A DNA stretch of 46,318 bases from Xenorhabdus innexi (GCF_002632485.1 NZ_NIBU01000028.1:1-46318); one strand, 5' to 3'; shown: positions 18,778 to 28,756, counted from the stretch's first letter. Translations and numbers: made by a program. Notes: generated by a model from the letters alone, not told the origin.

Positions 18778-21700
18778 ATGTCCGCAAAATATCGTTATCA
18801 ACTTCCTGAACGCCGTGGTGATACCCGACAACTGGGTAACCTGATCGGTGCTGCCAGTGCCATTGAATGCGCCGAAATCATTGAACGCCACCCCGGGCCT
18901 GTGCTGCTAGTGACAAAAGATATGCAGAACACCTTACGGCTGCGTGATGAAATTCCACAATTTACCCGTACTTCAATAAACATCCTGTCCGATTGGGAAA
19001 CATTACCTTACGATAGCTTTTCTCCTCATCAGGAAATCATTTCAAATCGTTTATCTACCTTGTATCAGTTACCTTTTATGACAGAAGGTACGCTTATTCT
19101 GCCTGTTAATACGTTGATGCAACGTGTTTGCCCTCATAAGTATCTCCAAGGGCACGCTTTGATCATGCATAAAGGGCAGCGTATTTCCCGTAATAACTTA
19201 CGGAAAAATCTGGAACAGGCCGGTTATCGCAGTGTTGAACAGGTTCTTGAACATGGTGAATTTGCCACACGCGGAGCCTTGTTTGATCTGTTTCCGATGG
19301 GAAGTGAACATCCTTATCGTATCGATTTCTTTGATGACGAAATTGACAGTCTGCGCACTTTTGATGTCGATAGCCAGCGGACGCTGGAGGAAGTAGAGAA
19401 AATCAGTCTGTTACCTGCCCATGAGTTCCCGACAGATAAAGAAGCCATTGAACTGTTCCGCAGCCAGTGGCGTGAAAAATTTGATGTCCGACGGGATGCT
19501 GAACACATTTATCAGCAAGTCAGTAAAAAAATGTTACCAGCAGGCATTGAATACTGGCAGCCATTATTCTTTGAACAGCCTTTGTCTACATTATTTGATT
19601 ACCTGCCTGAAAACACACTGATTATTGTACAGGATTTAATGAGTGCGGCAGAACGTTTCTGGCAGGATACCGAGCAACGCTTTGAAAGCCGTAAAATTGA
19701 CCCAATGCGACCATTGCTTCCTCCCGACCAAATTTGGCTTCCCGTCGACAGGCTGTTCGCCGAACTGAAAAAATGGCCCCGCATCCAGATCAAGAATGAA
19801 GAACTGACACCAAAAGCCGGAAATACTAATCTCGCTTATCAGCCTTTACCTGATATTTCCATTGCCGCACATCATAAAGCACCATTAGATAAAGTGAGAC
19901 GCTTTATTGAGCAGTTCGACGGCAAAATCATTTTCTCAGTGGAAAGTGAGGGACGCCGGGAATCTGTAAATGAATTGCTATCCCGAGTCAAAATTCACCC
20001 GGTCACCATACACCAGCTAGCAGATGCTAAAGAAACTGGGTGTTTTTTAATGGTGGGCAGCGCCGAACAGGGCTTTATTGATGAAGAGAAAAAGCTCGCG
20101 CTGATTTGTGAAAGTGACATGCTTGGTGAGCGCGTAACTCGCCGTCGTCAGGATAACCGGCGCACAATTAACACCGATACCCTGATTCGTAACCTAGCCG
20201 AACTTCGTCCCGGGCAGCCAGTCGTACATCTTGAGCATGGCGTCGGGCGCTATCAGGGGTTAACAACTCTGGAGGCCGGTGGTATTAAGGCTGAATATCT
20301 CATCCTGATTTATGCCGGAGAAGATAAACTGTATGTGCCCGTTTCATCTCTGCATTTAATCAGCCGCTACGCCGGAGGAGCGGAGGAAAGTGCGCCTCTG
20401 CACAAGCTTGGTGGTGAAGCATGGAATAAAGCTCGCCAGAAAGCGGCAGAGAAAGTCCGGGATGTTGCGGCTGAATTGCTGGATATCTATGCGCAGCGAG
20501 CCATTAAACCGGGTTTTGCGTTTAAGCACGATCGGGAACAGTATCAATTGTTCTGCCAGAGTTTCCCATTCGATACAACACCCGATCAGGAGCAGGCCAT
20601 TAATGCAGTACTGAGTGATATGTGCCAGCCAATTGCAATGGACAGGCTGGTCTGTGGTGATGTCGGTTTCGGTAAGACAGAAGTCGCAATGCGAGCCGCT
20701 TTTACCGCTATCAATAATAATAAACAGGTTGCTATTTTAGTTCCGACGACGCTGTTAGCCCAACAGCACTATGATAATTTCCGCGATCGCTTTGCGAACT
20801 GGCCTGTACATATTGAAATGATGTCACGGTTCCGCAGTACCAAAGAACAGCAACAAGTTATAGATATGGCAGCAGAAGGGAAAGTCGATATCATCATCGG
20901 TACGCATAAACTGTTGCAGAGTGAAATTCGCTGGAAAGATTTGGGTTTATTGGTGGTGGATGAAGAGCACCGTTTCGGTGTCCGCCATAAAGAGCGCATT
21001 AAAGCTATCCGTGCAGATGTTGATGTTCTGACGATGACTGCAACCCCAATTCCTCGGACGCTCAATATGGCAATGAGCGGGATGCGCGATCTGTCGATTA
21101 TTGCTACCCCTCCAGCCCGCCGTCTGGCGGTAAAAACTTTTGTACGCGAATATGACAGTTTAGTTGTTCGGGAATCTATTCTGCGTGAAATCTTGCGCGG
21201 TGGTCAGGTTTATTATCTCTATAATGATGTCGAAAATATTGAAAAAGCCAAAAGTCGTCTGGAAGAATTAGTCCCTGAAGCCAGAATGGCTATCGGTCAT
21301 GGACAAATGCGTGAACGTGATCTGGAACGTGTCATGGCGGATTTCCATCATCAGCGTTTTAATGTGTTGATATGCACCACAATTATTGAGACCGGTATCG
21401 ATATTCCGACAGCCAATACCATTATTATCGAACGGGCGGATCACTTCGGGCTGGCTCAGTTACACCAATTACGCGGACGTGTCGGTCGTTCTCACCATCA
21501 GGCATATGCATATTTGTTAACTCCTCACCCCAAAGCAATGACTAAGGATGCTCAAAAGCGACTGGAAGCAATTGCCTCACTTGAAGATCTGGGAGCAGGT
21601 TTTGCTCTGGCAACTCATGATTTGGAAATCAGAGGCGCCGGTGAGCTTCTGGGTGAAGATCAAAGTGGTCAAATGGCAAGTATCGGTTTCACGCTCTATA

Positions 21701-22218
21701 TGGAGCTGCTGGAAAGCGCCGTTGATGCACTCAAAAATGGGCGGGAACCCTCACTGGAGGATTTAACCACCAATCAAACCGAGATAGAACTACGTCTACC
21801 GATGCTTTTGCCTGATGATTATATCCCGGATGTCAATATGCGTCTGTCTTTCTATAAGCGTATTGCCAGCGCCCAAAATGATAGTGAGCTGACAGAGTTA
21901 AAAGTTGAGCTCATTGATCGGTTCGGTGCCTTACCTGATCCGGGCCGGCATTTACTGCAATCTGCCTCTATCCGCCTTACGGCTCAGAAACTGGGAATAA
22001 AACGTATCGAAGCCCATGAAAAAGGCGGCTTTATTGAATTTAGTCGGAGTAATAAGGTAGACCCTCACTATCTCATCAGCTTATTGCAGACCCAGCCTAA
22101 TATCTATCGGTTGGATGGGCCTTCTAAGTTGAAATTTATCACTGAGTTAACCGAAAGAACGATACGCTTATCATTCGTACAGACATTATTGGAGGCATTC
22201 GGGCAACATCAGATATAA
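18778..22218 (+). CDS. mfd: Transcription-repair coupling factor Mfd
   Basis: Mfd removes RNA polymerase stalled at DNA lesions and recruits UvrA. Full length at 1146 residues (E. coli 1148). The order is a UvrB-like N-terminal module (about 1-350), an RNA polymerase interaction domain around GQPVVHLEHGVGRYQGLTTL (about 475-545), then the RecG-like translocase. The translocase has Walker A CGDVGFGKTEVAMRAA, the DEEH box VVDEEHRFG, TATPIPRTLNMAMSG, the helicase motif V/VI region TTIIETGIDIP and QLRGRVGRS, and a C-terminal autoinhibitory D7 domain. ATG 18778 matches the conserved start. It is a single gene; a weak hairpin follows it. Confidence 0.97.
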   Translation: MSAKYRYQLPERRGDTRQLGNLIGAASAIECAEIIERHPGPVLLVTKDMQNTLRLRDEIPQFTRTSINILSDWETLPYDSFSPHQEIISNRLSTLYQLPFMTEGTLILPVNTLMQRVCPHKYLQGHALIMHKGQRISRNNLRKNLEQAGYRSVEQVLEHGEFATRGALFDLFPMGSEHPYRIDFFDDEIDSLRTFDVDSQRTLEEVEKISLLPAHEFPTDKEAIELFRSQWREKFDVRRDAEHIYQQVSKKMLPAGIEYWQPLFFEQPLSTLFDYLPENTLIIVQDLMSAAERFWQDTEQRFESRKIDPMRPLLPPDQIWLPVDRLFAELKKWPRIQIKNEELTPKAGNTNLAYQPLPDISIAAHHKAPLDKVRRFIEQFDGKIIFSVESEGRRESVNELLSRVKIHPVTIHQLADAKETGCFLMVGSAEQGFIDEEKKLALICESDMLGERVTRRRQDNRRTINTDTLIRNLAELRPGQPVVHLEHGVGRYQGLTTLEAGGIKAEYLILIYAGEDKLYVPVSSLHLISRYAGGAEESAPLHKLGGEAWNKARQKAAEKVRDVAAELLDIYAQRAIKPGFAFKHDREQYQLFCQSFPFDTTPDQEQAINAVLSDMCQPIAMDRLVCGDVGFGKTEVAMRAAFTAINNNKQVAILVPTTLLAQQHYDNFRDRFANWPVHIEMMSRFRSTKEQQQVIDMAAEGKVDIIIGTHKLLQSEIRWKDLGLLVVDEEHRFGVRHKERIKAIRADVDVLTMTATPIPRTLNMAMSGMRDLSIIATPPARRLAVKTFVREYDSLVVRESILREILRGGQVYYLYNDVENIEKAKSRLEELVPEARMAIGHGQMRERDLERVMADFHHQRFNVLICTTIIETGIDIPTANTIIIERADHFGLAQLHQLRGRVGRSHHQAYAYLLTPHPKAMTKDAQKRLEAIASLEDLGAGFALATHDLEIRGAGELLGEDQSGQMASIGFTLYMELLESAVDALKNGREPSLEDLTTNQTEIELRLPMLLPDDYIPDVNMRLSFYKRIASAQNDSELTELKVELIDRFGALPDPGRHLLQSASIRLTAQKLGIKRIEAHEKGGFIEFSRSNKVDPHYLISLLQTQPNIYRLDGPSKLKFITELTERTIRLSFVQTLLEAFGQHQI

Positions 22219-22330
22219 CAGTGTCAGTAAGGCTGGCTGTTTTTCTAACGCAGTTAGAATATCAACAGATTATATACTTATCTCCGGGAACATAATAATT
22301 ATGTGACTGGAGATATTTTTCTGGCTCTTT

Positions 22331-22798
22331 CTATAAATACGGTGCAAGGATCAATTTTCCTTTTCCATCCAGAGGGATCAATTGATCTGGTTTATGTATC
22401 ACCCTTACTTTTCCCGGTTTATTACCAATAGTATAAATGACATCATACCCAATAATACGCAGCTCCCGATTCTGAAATGTAATACAATTTTTTAATTCAT
22501 AATAGCTCAGAGAGTAATATTTTTTTGTTATATTTAATAATTCAATGAAAGAAAATATACTATTTTCATATACAGATGAGTGATTATTTTCGGTATTAAC
22601 AAATATGGTCAGTAATGGCAGCAACATTCCATTACAATAATATTTTGGAGCTGAATCTATTGTTATGATAGGCTCAGAAGAGAGCACCTGTGCATGCTTA
22701 GGCTGTGGGTTTTTAGGGAAAAGCATTGCGTAAATACCAATAGTAATAATAACAATAAGAGAATAAATCCCACACTGCCTTGTCTTTATTTTACTCAC
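22331..22798 (-). CDS. umoD: UmoD/YcfJ-type periplasmic protein, possible flagellar regulator
   Basis: The protein has one N-terminal membrane anchor (CGIYSLIVIITIGIYAMLF) and then a periplasmic part. HAQVLSSEPI and GYDVIYTIGNKPGKVRV, followed by LIPLDGKGKLIL, match the beginning and end of E. coli YcfJ. P. mirabilis UmoD, a YcfJ homologue, raises flhDC expression in swarming. The glycine-zipper block of YcfJ is absent; the two cysteines that flank it are kept (KYYCNG and LKNCIT) with about 48 non-glycine residues between. I chose GTG 22798, which has AAGG six bases upstream; a GTG at 22831 overlaps its own AGGAG. It lies between mfd and ndh, near where ycfJ lies in E. coli. The role in motility is inferred from the family. 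Confidence 0.7.
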   Translation of the reverse strand: MSKIKTRQCGIYSLIVIITIGIYAMLFPKNPQPKHAQVLSSEPIITIDSAPKYYCNGMLLPLLTIFVNTENNHSSVYENSIFSFIELLNITKKYYSLSYYELKNCITFQNRELRIIGYDVIYTIGNKPGKVRVIHKPDQLIPLDGKGKLILAPYL

Positions 22799-23200
22799 GC
22801 AGCACCTTATTACACTAATAATTTTATACACTCCTTACTTAAATATTCCTATGAACTATTTTTGGCAACTAAAAACTCGCTCAATTGGTTATTAAGAAAA
22901 ATCTTATTTTATAAAAAAATCAAACTTCAATTACACTCTCAATCAACTGATTTAATTATCATTTAAAATATATAAAACAGGAAGTTAAAACTCACTTCAT
23001 ATTATATATTTTATTACGATGTAAAACTTTCATCACCACTTACCCTTCCTGATCCTAACAGATAAACATAACTTTTTATGCCATGGTTATCTAACTAAAA
23101 TTAGCTTTATTATAAGGATTAGCCATATTCAAAAAATGAGAAAGGAATAAATTATGATGGGTATAACAAAAAATATAATGATATTGAGTAAAAATAATGA
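22799..23200. other. AT-rich gap between umoD and ndh
   Basis: This stretch holds the umoD promoter and little else that I can support. A 25-codon opening with a good ribosome binding site begins at 23154 but runs into the ndh terminator hairpin. Confidence 0.4.
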
Positions 23201-23263
23201 AAAATTTAGTGGTTCACCTGAAATTTATTGAATATATCATTAATCAAATTCAGATAAACCACT
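23201..23263 (-). terminator. Terminator of ndh
   Basis: On the minus strand AGTGGTTTATCTGAA pairs, with two G-U pairs, with TTCAGGTGAACCACT around an AT-rich loop of about 26 bases. The stem is followed by AAATTTTTCATT. It starts ten bases after the ndh stop. Confidence 0.6.
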
Positions 23264-23272
23264 CTTGTTCAG

Positions 23273-24577
23273 TTAGTGCAATTTCAATCGTGGGCGGATA
23301 ACACGATTTATTCCACCAACCAGCATCATTAAGCCGGTTTTAATATACCCATGCAATGCTACCTGATGCATACGGTACAGCGAGATGTAAACCATACGTG
23401 CAATACGGCCTTCCACCATCATAGAACCACGCATCAGGTTACCCATCAGGCTGCCAACGGTGCTGAATTTAGATAAAGACACCAAAGAGCCGTGATCTTT
23501 ATATTCATATTCTTTCAACGGCTTTTCACTCAGTAAAGCCAGAATGTTGTCATAGCAGCGGCTCGCCATTTGGTGAGCAGACTGAGCGCGTGGAGGAACA
23601 AAACCACCCTCTTTTTTCGGGCAGGATGCACAGTCGCCGATAGCAAAGACAGTATCATCCAGTGTTGTCTGTAAAGTCGGCTTCACCACCAGCTGGTTTA
23701 TACGGTTTGTTTCCAGCCCGCCAATCTCTTTCATAAAATCTGGTGCTTTAATTCCGGCAGCCCAGACCATCAAAGAGGCTTTGATCTGCTCGCCATCTTT
23801 AGTATTCAGACCATTTTCATCTGCACTGGTTACCATAGTCTTGGTTAAGACTTTAACACCAAGTTTAGTCAGCTCTTGATGTGCAGCACCGGAGATACGT
23901 GGTGGCAATGCAGGTAAAATGCGTTCGCCAGCTTCAACCAAAGTCACATTCAGTGCGTCTGAATTCAGGCTTTCAAAACCATAACTGTTCAGCTGCTTAA
24001 CTGCATTGTATAGCTCTGCGGATAGCTCAACGCCTGTTGCTCCGCCACCAACAATCGCTATATTCACTTTTTCTTCCGGGCATTGATTCGCGGAATATTT
24101 CAGGAACAGATTCAGCATTTCATTATGGAAACGATGTGCCTGCTGCGGGTTATCAAGGAAAATACAATTTTCTCTTACACCAGCCGTACCGAAATCATTC
24201 GACTGGCTGCCCAGTGCCATAACAAGAATGTCATAAGCTAACTCACGCTCTGGTACCAGCAGATCTCTACTTTCATCGCGAATTTCAGCCAGTGTGATTT
24301 TCTTCTCTTCACGATTGATATTGGTAAGTGTACCTAATTGGAAGTTGAAGTAATGATTGCTTGCATGAGCAAGATAGCTCAATGCATCAACACCATCATC
24401 GAGAGATCCTGTTGCTACCTCATGTAATAATGGCTTCCATAAATGGCTGTTGTTGCGATCCACCAAAGTGATTTCGGCTTTTTGCTTATGCCCTAATTTA
24501 TGTCCCAAACGTGTTGCCAGTTCTAAACCGCCAGCACCCCCACCAATGATGACAATTCTTGTCTTTGGCGTTGTCAT
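23273..24577 (-). CDS. ndh: NADH dehydrogenase type II
   Basis: Ndh is the non-proton-pumping, FAD-dependent NADH:quinone oxidoreductase bound to the inner face of the membrane. Two dinucleotide folds are visible: FAD site [18 protein letters not shown] at the N-terminus and NADH site [19 protein letters not shown] near residue 170. The quinone and FAD-contacting segment is [10 protein letters not shown], and the C-terminal amphipathic helices hold it to the membrane. The start at 24577 gives 434 residues, equal to E. coli; an ATG at 24652 would add 25 unconserved residues. A GGGGTAG lies just upstream. Confidence 0.96.
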   Translation of the reverse strand: MTTPKTRIVIIGGGAGGLELATRLGHKLGHKQKAEITLVDRNNSHLWKPLLHEVATGSLDDGVDALSYLAHASNHYFNFQLGTLTNINREEKKITLAEIRDESRDLLVPERELAYDILVMALGSQSNDFGTAGVRENCIFLDNPQQAHRFHNEMLNLFLKYSANQCPEEKVNIAIVGGGATGVELSAELYNAVKQLNSYGFESLNSDALNVTLVEAGERILPALPPRISGAAHQELTKLGVKVLTKTMVTSADENGLNTKDGEQIKASLMVWAAGIKAPDFMKEIGGLETNRINQLVVKPTLQTTLDDTVFAIGDCASCPKKEGGFVPPRAQSAHQMASRCYDNILALLSEKPLKEYEYKDHGSLVSLSKFSTVGSLMGNLMRGSMMVEGRIARMVYISLYRMHQVALHGYIKTGLMMLVGGINRVIRPRLKLH

Positions 24578-24663
24578 GACTACCCCACTGAAAATACAAC
24601 TAATGTTATGTAAAGCGCTAAAAATTTTTTGACCAACGTTCTTAAATAACATCAGTGATAACT

Positions 24664-24693
24664 TTTATACTGAAAATATCGTCAGAATATCAC
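24664..24693 (-). promoter_or_regulatory. Possible promoter of ndh
   Basis: On the minus strand GTGATA (24688-24693) and TATAAA (24664-24669) are 18 bases apart, about 87 bases upstream of the ndh start. In E. coli ndh is repressed by FNR; I could not find a convincing TTGAT-N4-ATCAA site here. Confidence 0.3.
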
Positions 24694-24928
24694 GGCTGGT
24701 CAGTAGGTCATACCAAAAATGCCCCTGCTAAATTCTTTTGATTAATTAGACGCCAATCACAAAATTTACTTGCTTAATACGAATAAGCCTGACTCAAATC
24801 CAATTTATTAATATTTATAATTTACAATGTTAATTATATGTGATTAACGGCATTTTTTTGATGAAATACATGGGAGCATACTAACTTAAAATGGAAAGTA
24901 AAAAGTAATAAATAAAAGGAGATACAAA
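24694..24928. other. Gap upstream of ndh
   Basis: No gene is visible here between ndh and nagZ; E. coli has ycfP in this place and I find no trace of it. GTTAAT and ATTAAC form an inverted repeat near 24829-24848 with an eight-base spacer, of unknown meaning. Confidence 0.4.
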
Positions 24929-24960
24929 AAGACAGGCTCATAAAATAACAGTCCTGTCTT
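24929..24960 (-). terminator. Terminator of nagZ and its operon
   Basis: AAGACAGG (24929-24936) pairs with CCTGTCTT (24953-24960) around a 16-base loop. On the minus strand it is followed by TTTGTATC. It lies 27 bases past the nagZ stop and closes the leftward pabC-nagZ gene series. Confidence 0.7.
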
Positions 24961-24987
24961 GTGTTTGGTGTAATAAATCAGAAATGA

Positions 24988-26007
24988 TTAACCACAGCTT
25001 AGCCAATGTTCACATAAATTATTTAATTGCCTATTTGCCCGCTGCCAGCGTTCTGATTTTTTCAGTTCTTCCAGACTGAACTGCCCACCCTGATGATATA
25101 ACCGAGTTACCTTATCTGAGTTAACTATCGGTAAGTTATCCAGTACATGAGTTGCTCCCTGACGGTTATTACACACCAGAATCATATCACAACCCGCTTC
25201 CAGTGAGGCTTTTGCCCGATCAGCATACCCTCCCATAACAGCCGCGCCTTCCATAGATAGATCATCTGAAAAAATAACGCCATTAAACCCCAGTTGCTGA
25301 CGTAAAACGTTTTTCAGCCAGTATGGAGAAGCGCTTGCCGGACGATCATCAATCTGGGGGTAGATAACATGCGCAGGCATAATCGCATCAAGCAGGTTTC
25401 GTTGAATAAAATCGCGGAAAATCAGCATGTCGTGACAGCTAATTGCATCCATTGAGCGATTATCCACGGGTGTTTCTTTATGTGAATCCGCTATTACTGC
25501 TCCGTGTCCGGGGAAATGTTTACCCGTTGATTTCATCCCAGCAGAATGCATTCCCCTGATAAATCGCTCTGCCATCACCATCGCGGGTTCAGGCTCTTCA
25601 TGAAACGAACGTTCACCAATGGCAGTGCATTTGTGACCTAAATCCAGTACAGGCGCGAAGCTGATATCAATGTCCATTGAAATCATTTCTGATGCCATCA
25701 GCCAGCCAGATTCTTCTGCCAAATGCCCTCCCATAAGATCGTCATGTAAACAGGCAAATGACTGAGCCGCAGGCAATCGCGTGAACCCTTCATGAAAACG
25801 CTGTACCCGGCCTCCTTCCTGATCAACAGCAATGACTAAACGGTGGCGGGAGGCTTCGCGGATTTGGCGGATTAAGTCACGCAACTGCTGAGTATCATCG
25901 AAATTGCGGGTGAACAGGATCAAACCGCCCACTAATGGATGCTGTAAAATTTCACGCTCTTCATTATCCAGTTCATGACCAACAACATCTAACATTACCG
26001 GACCCAT
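24988..26007 (-). CDS. nagZ: Beta-N-acetylhexosaminidase NagZ
   Basis: NagZ cleaves GlcNAc from anhydro-muropeptides in the cytoplasm during peptidoglycan recycling; its products influence AmpC induction where present. The GH3 TIM barrel (339 residues, E. coli 341) shows [13 protein letters not shown], the mobile-loop histidine in [18 protein letters not shown] and the nucleophile aspartate in [18 protein letters not shown] precedes ATG 26007. It is the last gene of the series, 77 bases after thiK. Confidence 0.96.
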   Translation of the reverse strand: MGPVMLDVVGHELDNEEREILQHPLVGGLILFTRNFDDTQQLRDLIRQIREASRHRLVIAVDQEGGRVQRFHEGFTRLPAAQSFACLHDDLMGGHLAEESGWLMASEMISMDIDISFAPVLDLGHKCTAIGERSFHEEPEPAMVMAERFIRGMHSAGMKSTGKHFPGHGAVIADSHKETPVDNRSMDAISCHDMLIFRDFIQRNLLDAIMPAHVIYPQIDDRPASASPYWLKNVLRQQLGFNGVIFSDDLSMEGAAVMGGYADRAKASLEAGCDMILVCNNRQGATHVLDNLPIVNSDKVTRLYHQGGQFSLEELKKSERWQRANRQLNNLCEHWLSCG

Positions 26008-26021
26008 ACATTCCTCACTTC

Positions 26022-26059
26022 TTATTGGTTACCTGTTTATTGGTGACCTATTGGTTGCC
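26022..26059. repeat. Three degenerate copies of a 13-bp direct repeat before nagZ
   Basis: TTATTGGTTACCT (26022-26034), TTTATTGGTGACCT (26036-26049) and ATTGGTTGCC (26050-26059) follow one another in the thiK-nagZ gap, just upstream of the nagZ ribosome binding site. They may be slippage products. Confidence 0.5.
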
Positions 26060-26084
26060 ATCTTATTAATTGCCGACCTGCATG

Positions 26085-26948
26085 TTAAAGCGTCAGCTTA
26101 AAGCGTAGACGCAAAGGATAAGCCAGCGCTAAAAATTGCGGATCTTTTGTCTGCTGCCAGCGTACTTCATACCACATCAGCATCATGTACCTGACCCACG
26201 GTTTCCACTGCTTAATTTTCTGCTGTAATAAAACGATATCACTGTATCCTGACGCCTCAGTACAATAATAATTCAAAAAAAATTCCTGTTGTATGTCACT
26301 CCATTGATTTCCTTCAAACAGCGCCGCTAATGAAAAACCAATATCAACATCCGTTGCATATTCCCAGTCAATCAGTTTCACCCCATCCGATGTCATTACC
26401 AGATTATCAGGATGAATATCCATGTGAGCCGGTGCTATTTTCAAAGGAACTGGCATTTTCGCTGATATAAAAAATTTATGCAGCCGTAACCAACGGGGAG
26501 AAAGCCGGGTTTTATCAATTTGTTGCCACTGAGATGCTAATTGTTGTTTGAGCTGGAAGGAATACCCCAATGGTGCGTGGTTATGGAGAGTAGCGATGGT
26601 TTTCGCCAGTGATTGCTGAAATGCCGGTAAACCGAATTCTTCTGCTGAAATTTTTGTTCCTGCCAACCATTCCAGTAACAGCCAATCACCGTGCATTGCG
26701 ATCACATCAGGAGCTATGCCAGTCAAAGATAATTTACGTAATATCCGCTGTTCCCGCTGACGGTTGACACCCAGAGCACCACTATGCCATGTGTGTTTGC
26801 GCCCTACCATCTGACACACGCCATCGGTGATATAGTGACTGCCCTGAGTCAGCCCTGTTAATGGCCTGATTTCCCAATTTTCTGCTGGAATGTCAGGCCA
26901 TTTCTGACGCAACATTCCAGATAAAGTTTCATTATTAGTTAATATCAC
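26085..26948 (-). CDS. thiK: Thiamine kinase ThiK (YcfN)
   Basis: ThiK phosphorylates thiamine to thiamine phosphate in salvage. The 287-residue protein has the aminoglycoside/choline kinase fold: the catalytic loop HMDIHPDNLVM (H-x-D-x4-N) and the metal-binding LIDWEYA are intact, while the N-terminal lobe carries WLLLEWLAG in the hinge. It overlaps the end of lpoB by 14 bases, which supports cotranslation. Divergence from E. coli is high outside these motifs, as usual for this family; the order lpoB-thiK-nagZ is the main support for the exact name. Confidence 0.88.
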   Translation of the reverse strand: MILTNNETLSGMLRQKWPDIPAENWEIRPLTGLTQGSHYITDGVCQMVGRKHTWHSGALGVNRQREQRILRKLSLTGIAPDVIAMHGDWLLLEWLAGTKISAEEFGLPAFQQSLAKTIATLHNHAPLGYSFQLKQQLASQWQQIDKTRLSPRWLRLHKFFISAKMPVPLKIAPAHMDIHPDNLVMTSDGVKLIDWEYATDVDIGFSLAALFEGNQWSDIQQEFFLNYYCTEASGYSDIVLLQQKIKQWKPWVRYMMLMWYEVRWQQTKDPQFLALAYPLRLRFKLTL

Positions 26949-27504
26949 TGCTATCAGACCAGAGTATCTCGCCCGTTTTAACCAGCATAAGCTGCATGTT
27001 TATCTTACGCTGTTGGTTATCACCAGATACTACTGAATAAACCACATAATCAGCGTGTAAATAACGGGCCAGACCGATAGCTTTACTGCGTGATACCAGA
27101 CTGTCTTCTGATGACAGCCCCAGTGCCTGCCGGGCATAATATACCTGATTTTTCGGCACAACCTGAAAAACATGCGTATTATTGACCACATCGGTAATTG
27201 CATCAGTTGCCTTAAGCGTTCTCAGTGAACTGTTCGTATTATTTTTGACAGTATCAACAAGCAGTAACTTTCCGGCTTCTACACCATGAGCTTTCGCCAT
27301 CTGAGCTACTAATGGCTGAACGATATTATCCCAGTTAATTGACTGGAGTTTCGGAGGCTGAGGAACTTTCTGTAATGGAGGTTCTGTTTTTTGCTCAGGT
27401 TTAACCGGTTCAACAGGTGTAACAGGAGCAGGCGGTTGTGTTTGTGTCAATGTACAACTCGCCAGCAACATTGCTGATAATACAACCAAGAAAACTCTTT
27501 TCAT
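26935..27504 (-). CDS. lpoB: Outer-membrane lipoprotein activator of PBP1b, LpoB
   Basis: LpoB spans from the outer membrane to activate the peptidoglycan synthase PBP1b. It has a lipoprotein signal peptide with lipobox LLASC (Cys17); Thr at +2 fits sorting to the outer membrane. A Pro- and Lys/Glu-rich disordered linker follows (about 22-55), then the globular domain with MAKAHGVEAGKLLLVDTVKN and ending LMLVKTGEILWSDSSDIN. At 189 residues the linker is a little shorter than in E. coli. It lies in the same order hinT-lpoB-thiK-nagZ as E. coli but without ycfL. Confidence 0.93.
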   Translation of the reverse strand: MKRVFLVVLSAMLLASCTLTQTQPPAPVTPVEPVKPEQKTEPPLQKVPQPPKLQSINWDNIVQPLVAQMAKAHGVEAGKLLLVDTVKNNTNSSLRTLKATDAITDVVNNTHVFQVVPKNQVYYARQALGLSSEDSLVSRSKAIGLARYLHADYVVYSVVSGDNQQRKINMQLMLVKTGEILWSDSSDIN

Positions 27505-27585
27505 TAATCTACTCCAGTTACAACGCTGCCATGCTTACCTTTCTTCTTAAACGTAGCCGCATTAACAAAAAAGCAATGAGTAATA

Positions 27586-27936
27586 TTACTTTGCCAGTAA
27601 CGGACCTAACGGTTGCCCACCAACCAGATGCATATGAATATGAAATACTTCCTGACCTGAATGACGATTACAGTTCATGATGAGGCGGTAGCCATCTTCG
27701 GCAATTCCTTCTTGCTTTGCAATCTTTGCAGCAACCGTGAACAAGCGACCCAATGCAGCTTCATGCTCTGGAATAACATCATTAACTGTTGGAATAAGTA
27801 CATTAGGAATAATCAGAATATGAGTCGGTGCCTGAGGGGTAATGTCTCTGAATGCAGTCACCAGCTCATCCTGATATACGATATCAGATGGAATTTCACG
27901 GCGGATAATTTTGCTAAAAATAGTTTCTTCTGCCAT
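27586..27936 (-). CDS. hinT: Purine nucleoside phosphoramidase HinT
   Basis: HinT hydrolyses adenosine phosphoramidates such as AMP-lysine. The histidine triad [17 protein letters not shown] contains the nucleophilic central histidine. It starts [20 protein letters not shown] and has 116 residues (E. coli 119). AGGAG lies upstream. It begins 18 bases after ycfH; in E. coli ptsG and fhuE lie between these two genes. Confidence 0.96.
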   Translation of the reverse strand: MAEETIFSKIIRREIPSDIVYQDELVTAFRDITPQAPTHILIIPNVLIPTVNDVIPEHEAALGRLFTVAAKIAKQEGIAEDGYRLIMNCNRHSGQEVFHIHMHLVGGQPLGPLLAK

Positions 27937-27954
27937 CTCATTTCTCCTTTATTA

Positions 27955-28734
27955 TCATTTAATGTCGATATGAAACAAATCACAAAAATTTCTTGTTGTC
28001 ACTTCGGCTAATTCCTCAATACTGACTCCTTTCAATACTGCCATATACTCAGCAACATCACGTACATAAGCAGGCTGATTTTGTTTGCCACGATGAGGAA
28101 CCGGTGCCAGATAAGGTGAATCAGTCTCTACCAGAATACGATCGAGCGGGACAAATCTGGCTGCTTCGCGAATTTGTTCAGCATTGCGGAATGTCACAAT
28201 ACCCGAAAAGGAAATATAAAAGCCAAGATCCAGTAAATCCCGCGCTGTATCTTTATCTTCGGTAAAACAATGCAAAACCCCGCCACAATCCTGCACTTTT
28301 TCTTCCCGCAACACTAGCAGGGTGTCATCTTTTGCTTCACGGGTATGAACAATTACCGGCTTATTTAATTCACGACCAATGCGAATATGCTGGCGGAATG
28401 AAGTTCTCTGCAATTCTGCATTATCTTTCTGATAATAATAGTCAAGCCCAGTTTCGCCCATTGCGACAACATCATTATCTGCGGCTAAACGTGCAAGTTC
28501 ATCAAAATCATAACCTTCATCCAAATTTAACGGATGAATACCACAGGAATACGCAACATTATCACGTTTACCAATCAGGTTTTTCATTTGCAGGAAGCCG
28601 GGTAATGTAGTCGCAACTGCCAGCAGATACTTAACATCCCTTTCTGCGGCTTTAGCCACTACATCATCCACACTTTTATGCAGTGTTTCATAATCTAAAC
28701 AATCGAGATGACAATGTGAATCAACTAAAAACAT
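27955..28734 (-). CDS. ycfH: TatD-family metal-dependent hydrolase YcfH
   Basis: This 259-residue TIM-barrel protein belongs to the TatD family of metal-dependent nucleases/hydrolases. The metal ligands are visible: HxH in FLVDSHCHLDCLD, the glutamate in AMGETGLDYYY, histidines in PVIVHTREA and GGVLHCFTED, and the aspartate in LVETDSPYLAPVPHRG. The exact substrate of YcfH is not settled. It follows holB by 22 bases, as in E. coli. Confidence 0.93.
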   Translation of the reverse strand: MFLVDSHCHLDCLDYETLHKSVDDVVAKAAERDVKYLLAVATTLPGFLQMKNLIGKRDNVAYSCGIHPLNLDEGYDFDELARLAADNDVVAMGETGLDYYYQKDNAELQRTSFRQHIRIGRELNKPVIVHTREAKDDTLLVLREEKVQDCGGVLHCFTEDKDTARDLLDLGFYISFSGIVTFRNAEQIREAARFVPLDRILVETDSPYLAPVPHRGKQNQPAYVRDVAEYMAVLKGVSIEELAEVTTRNFCDLFHIDIK

Positions 28735-28756
28735 AATATGCCCATATTTAAATATA

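Noticed and set aside
22219-22330. Terminator directly after mfd
   Set aside because: A run GGCTGGCTGTTTTTC is present, but only a four-base weak stem can be drawn, so I do not call it.
24578-24900. FNR-binding site upstream of ndh
   Set aside because: TTGATTAATTAG near 24739 matches only one half of TTGAT-N4-ATCAA; the other half is missing.
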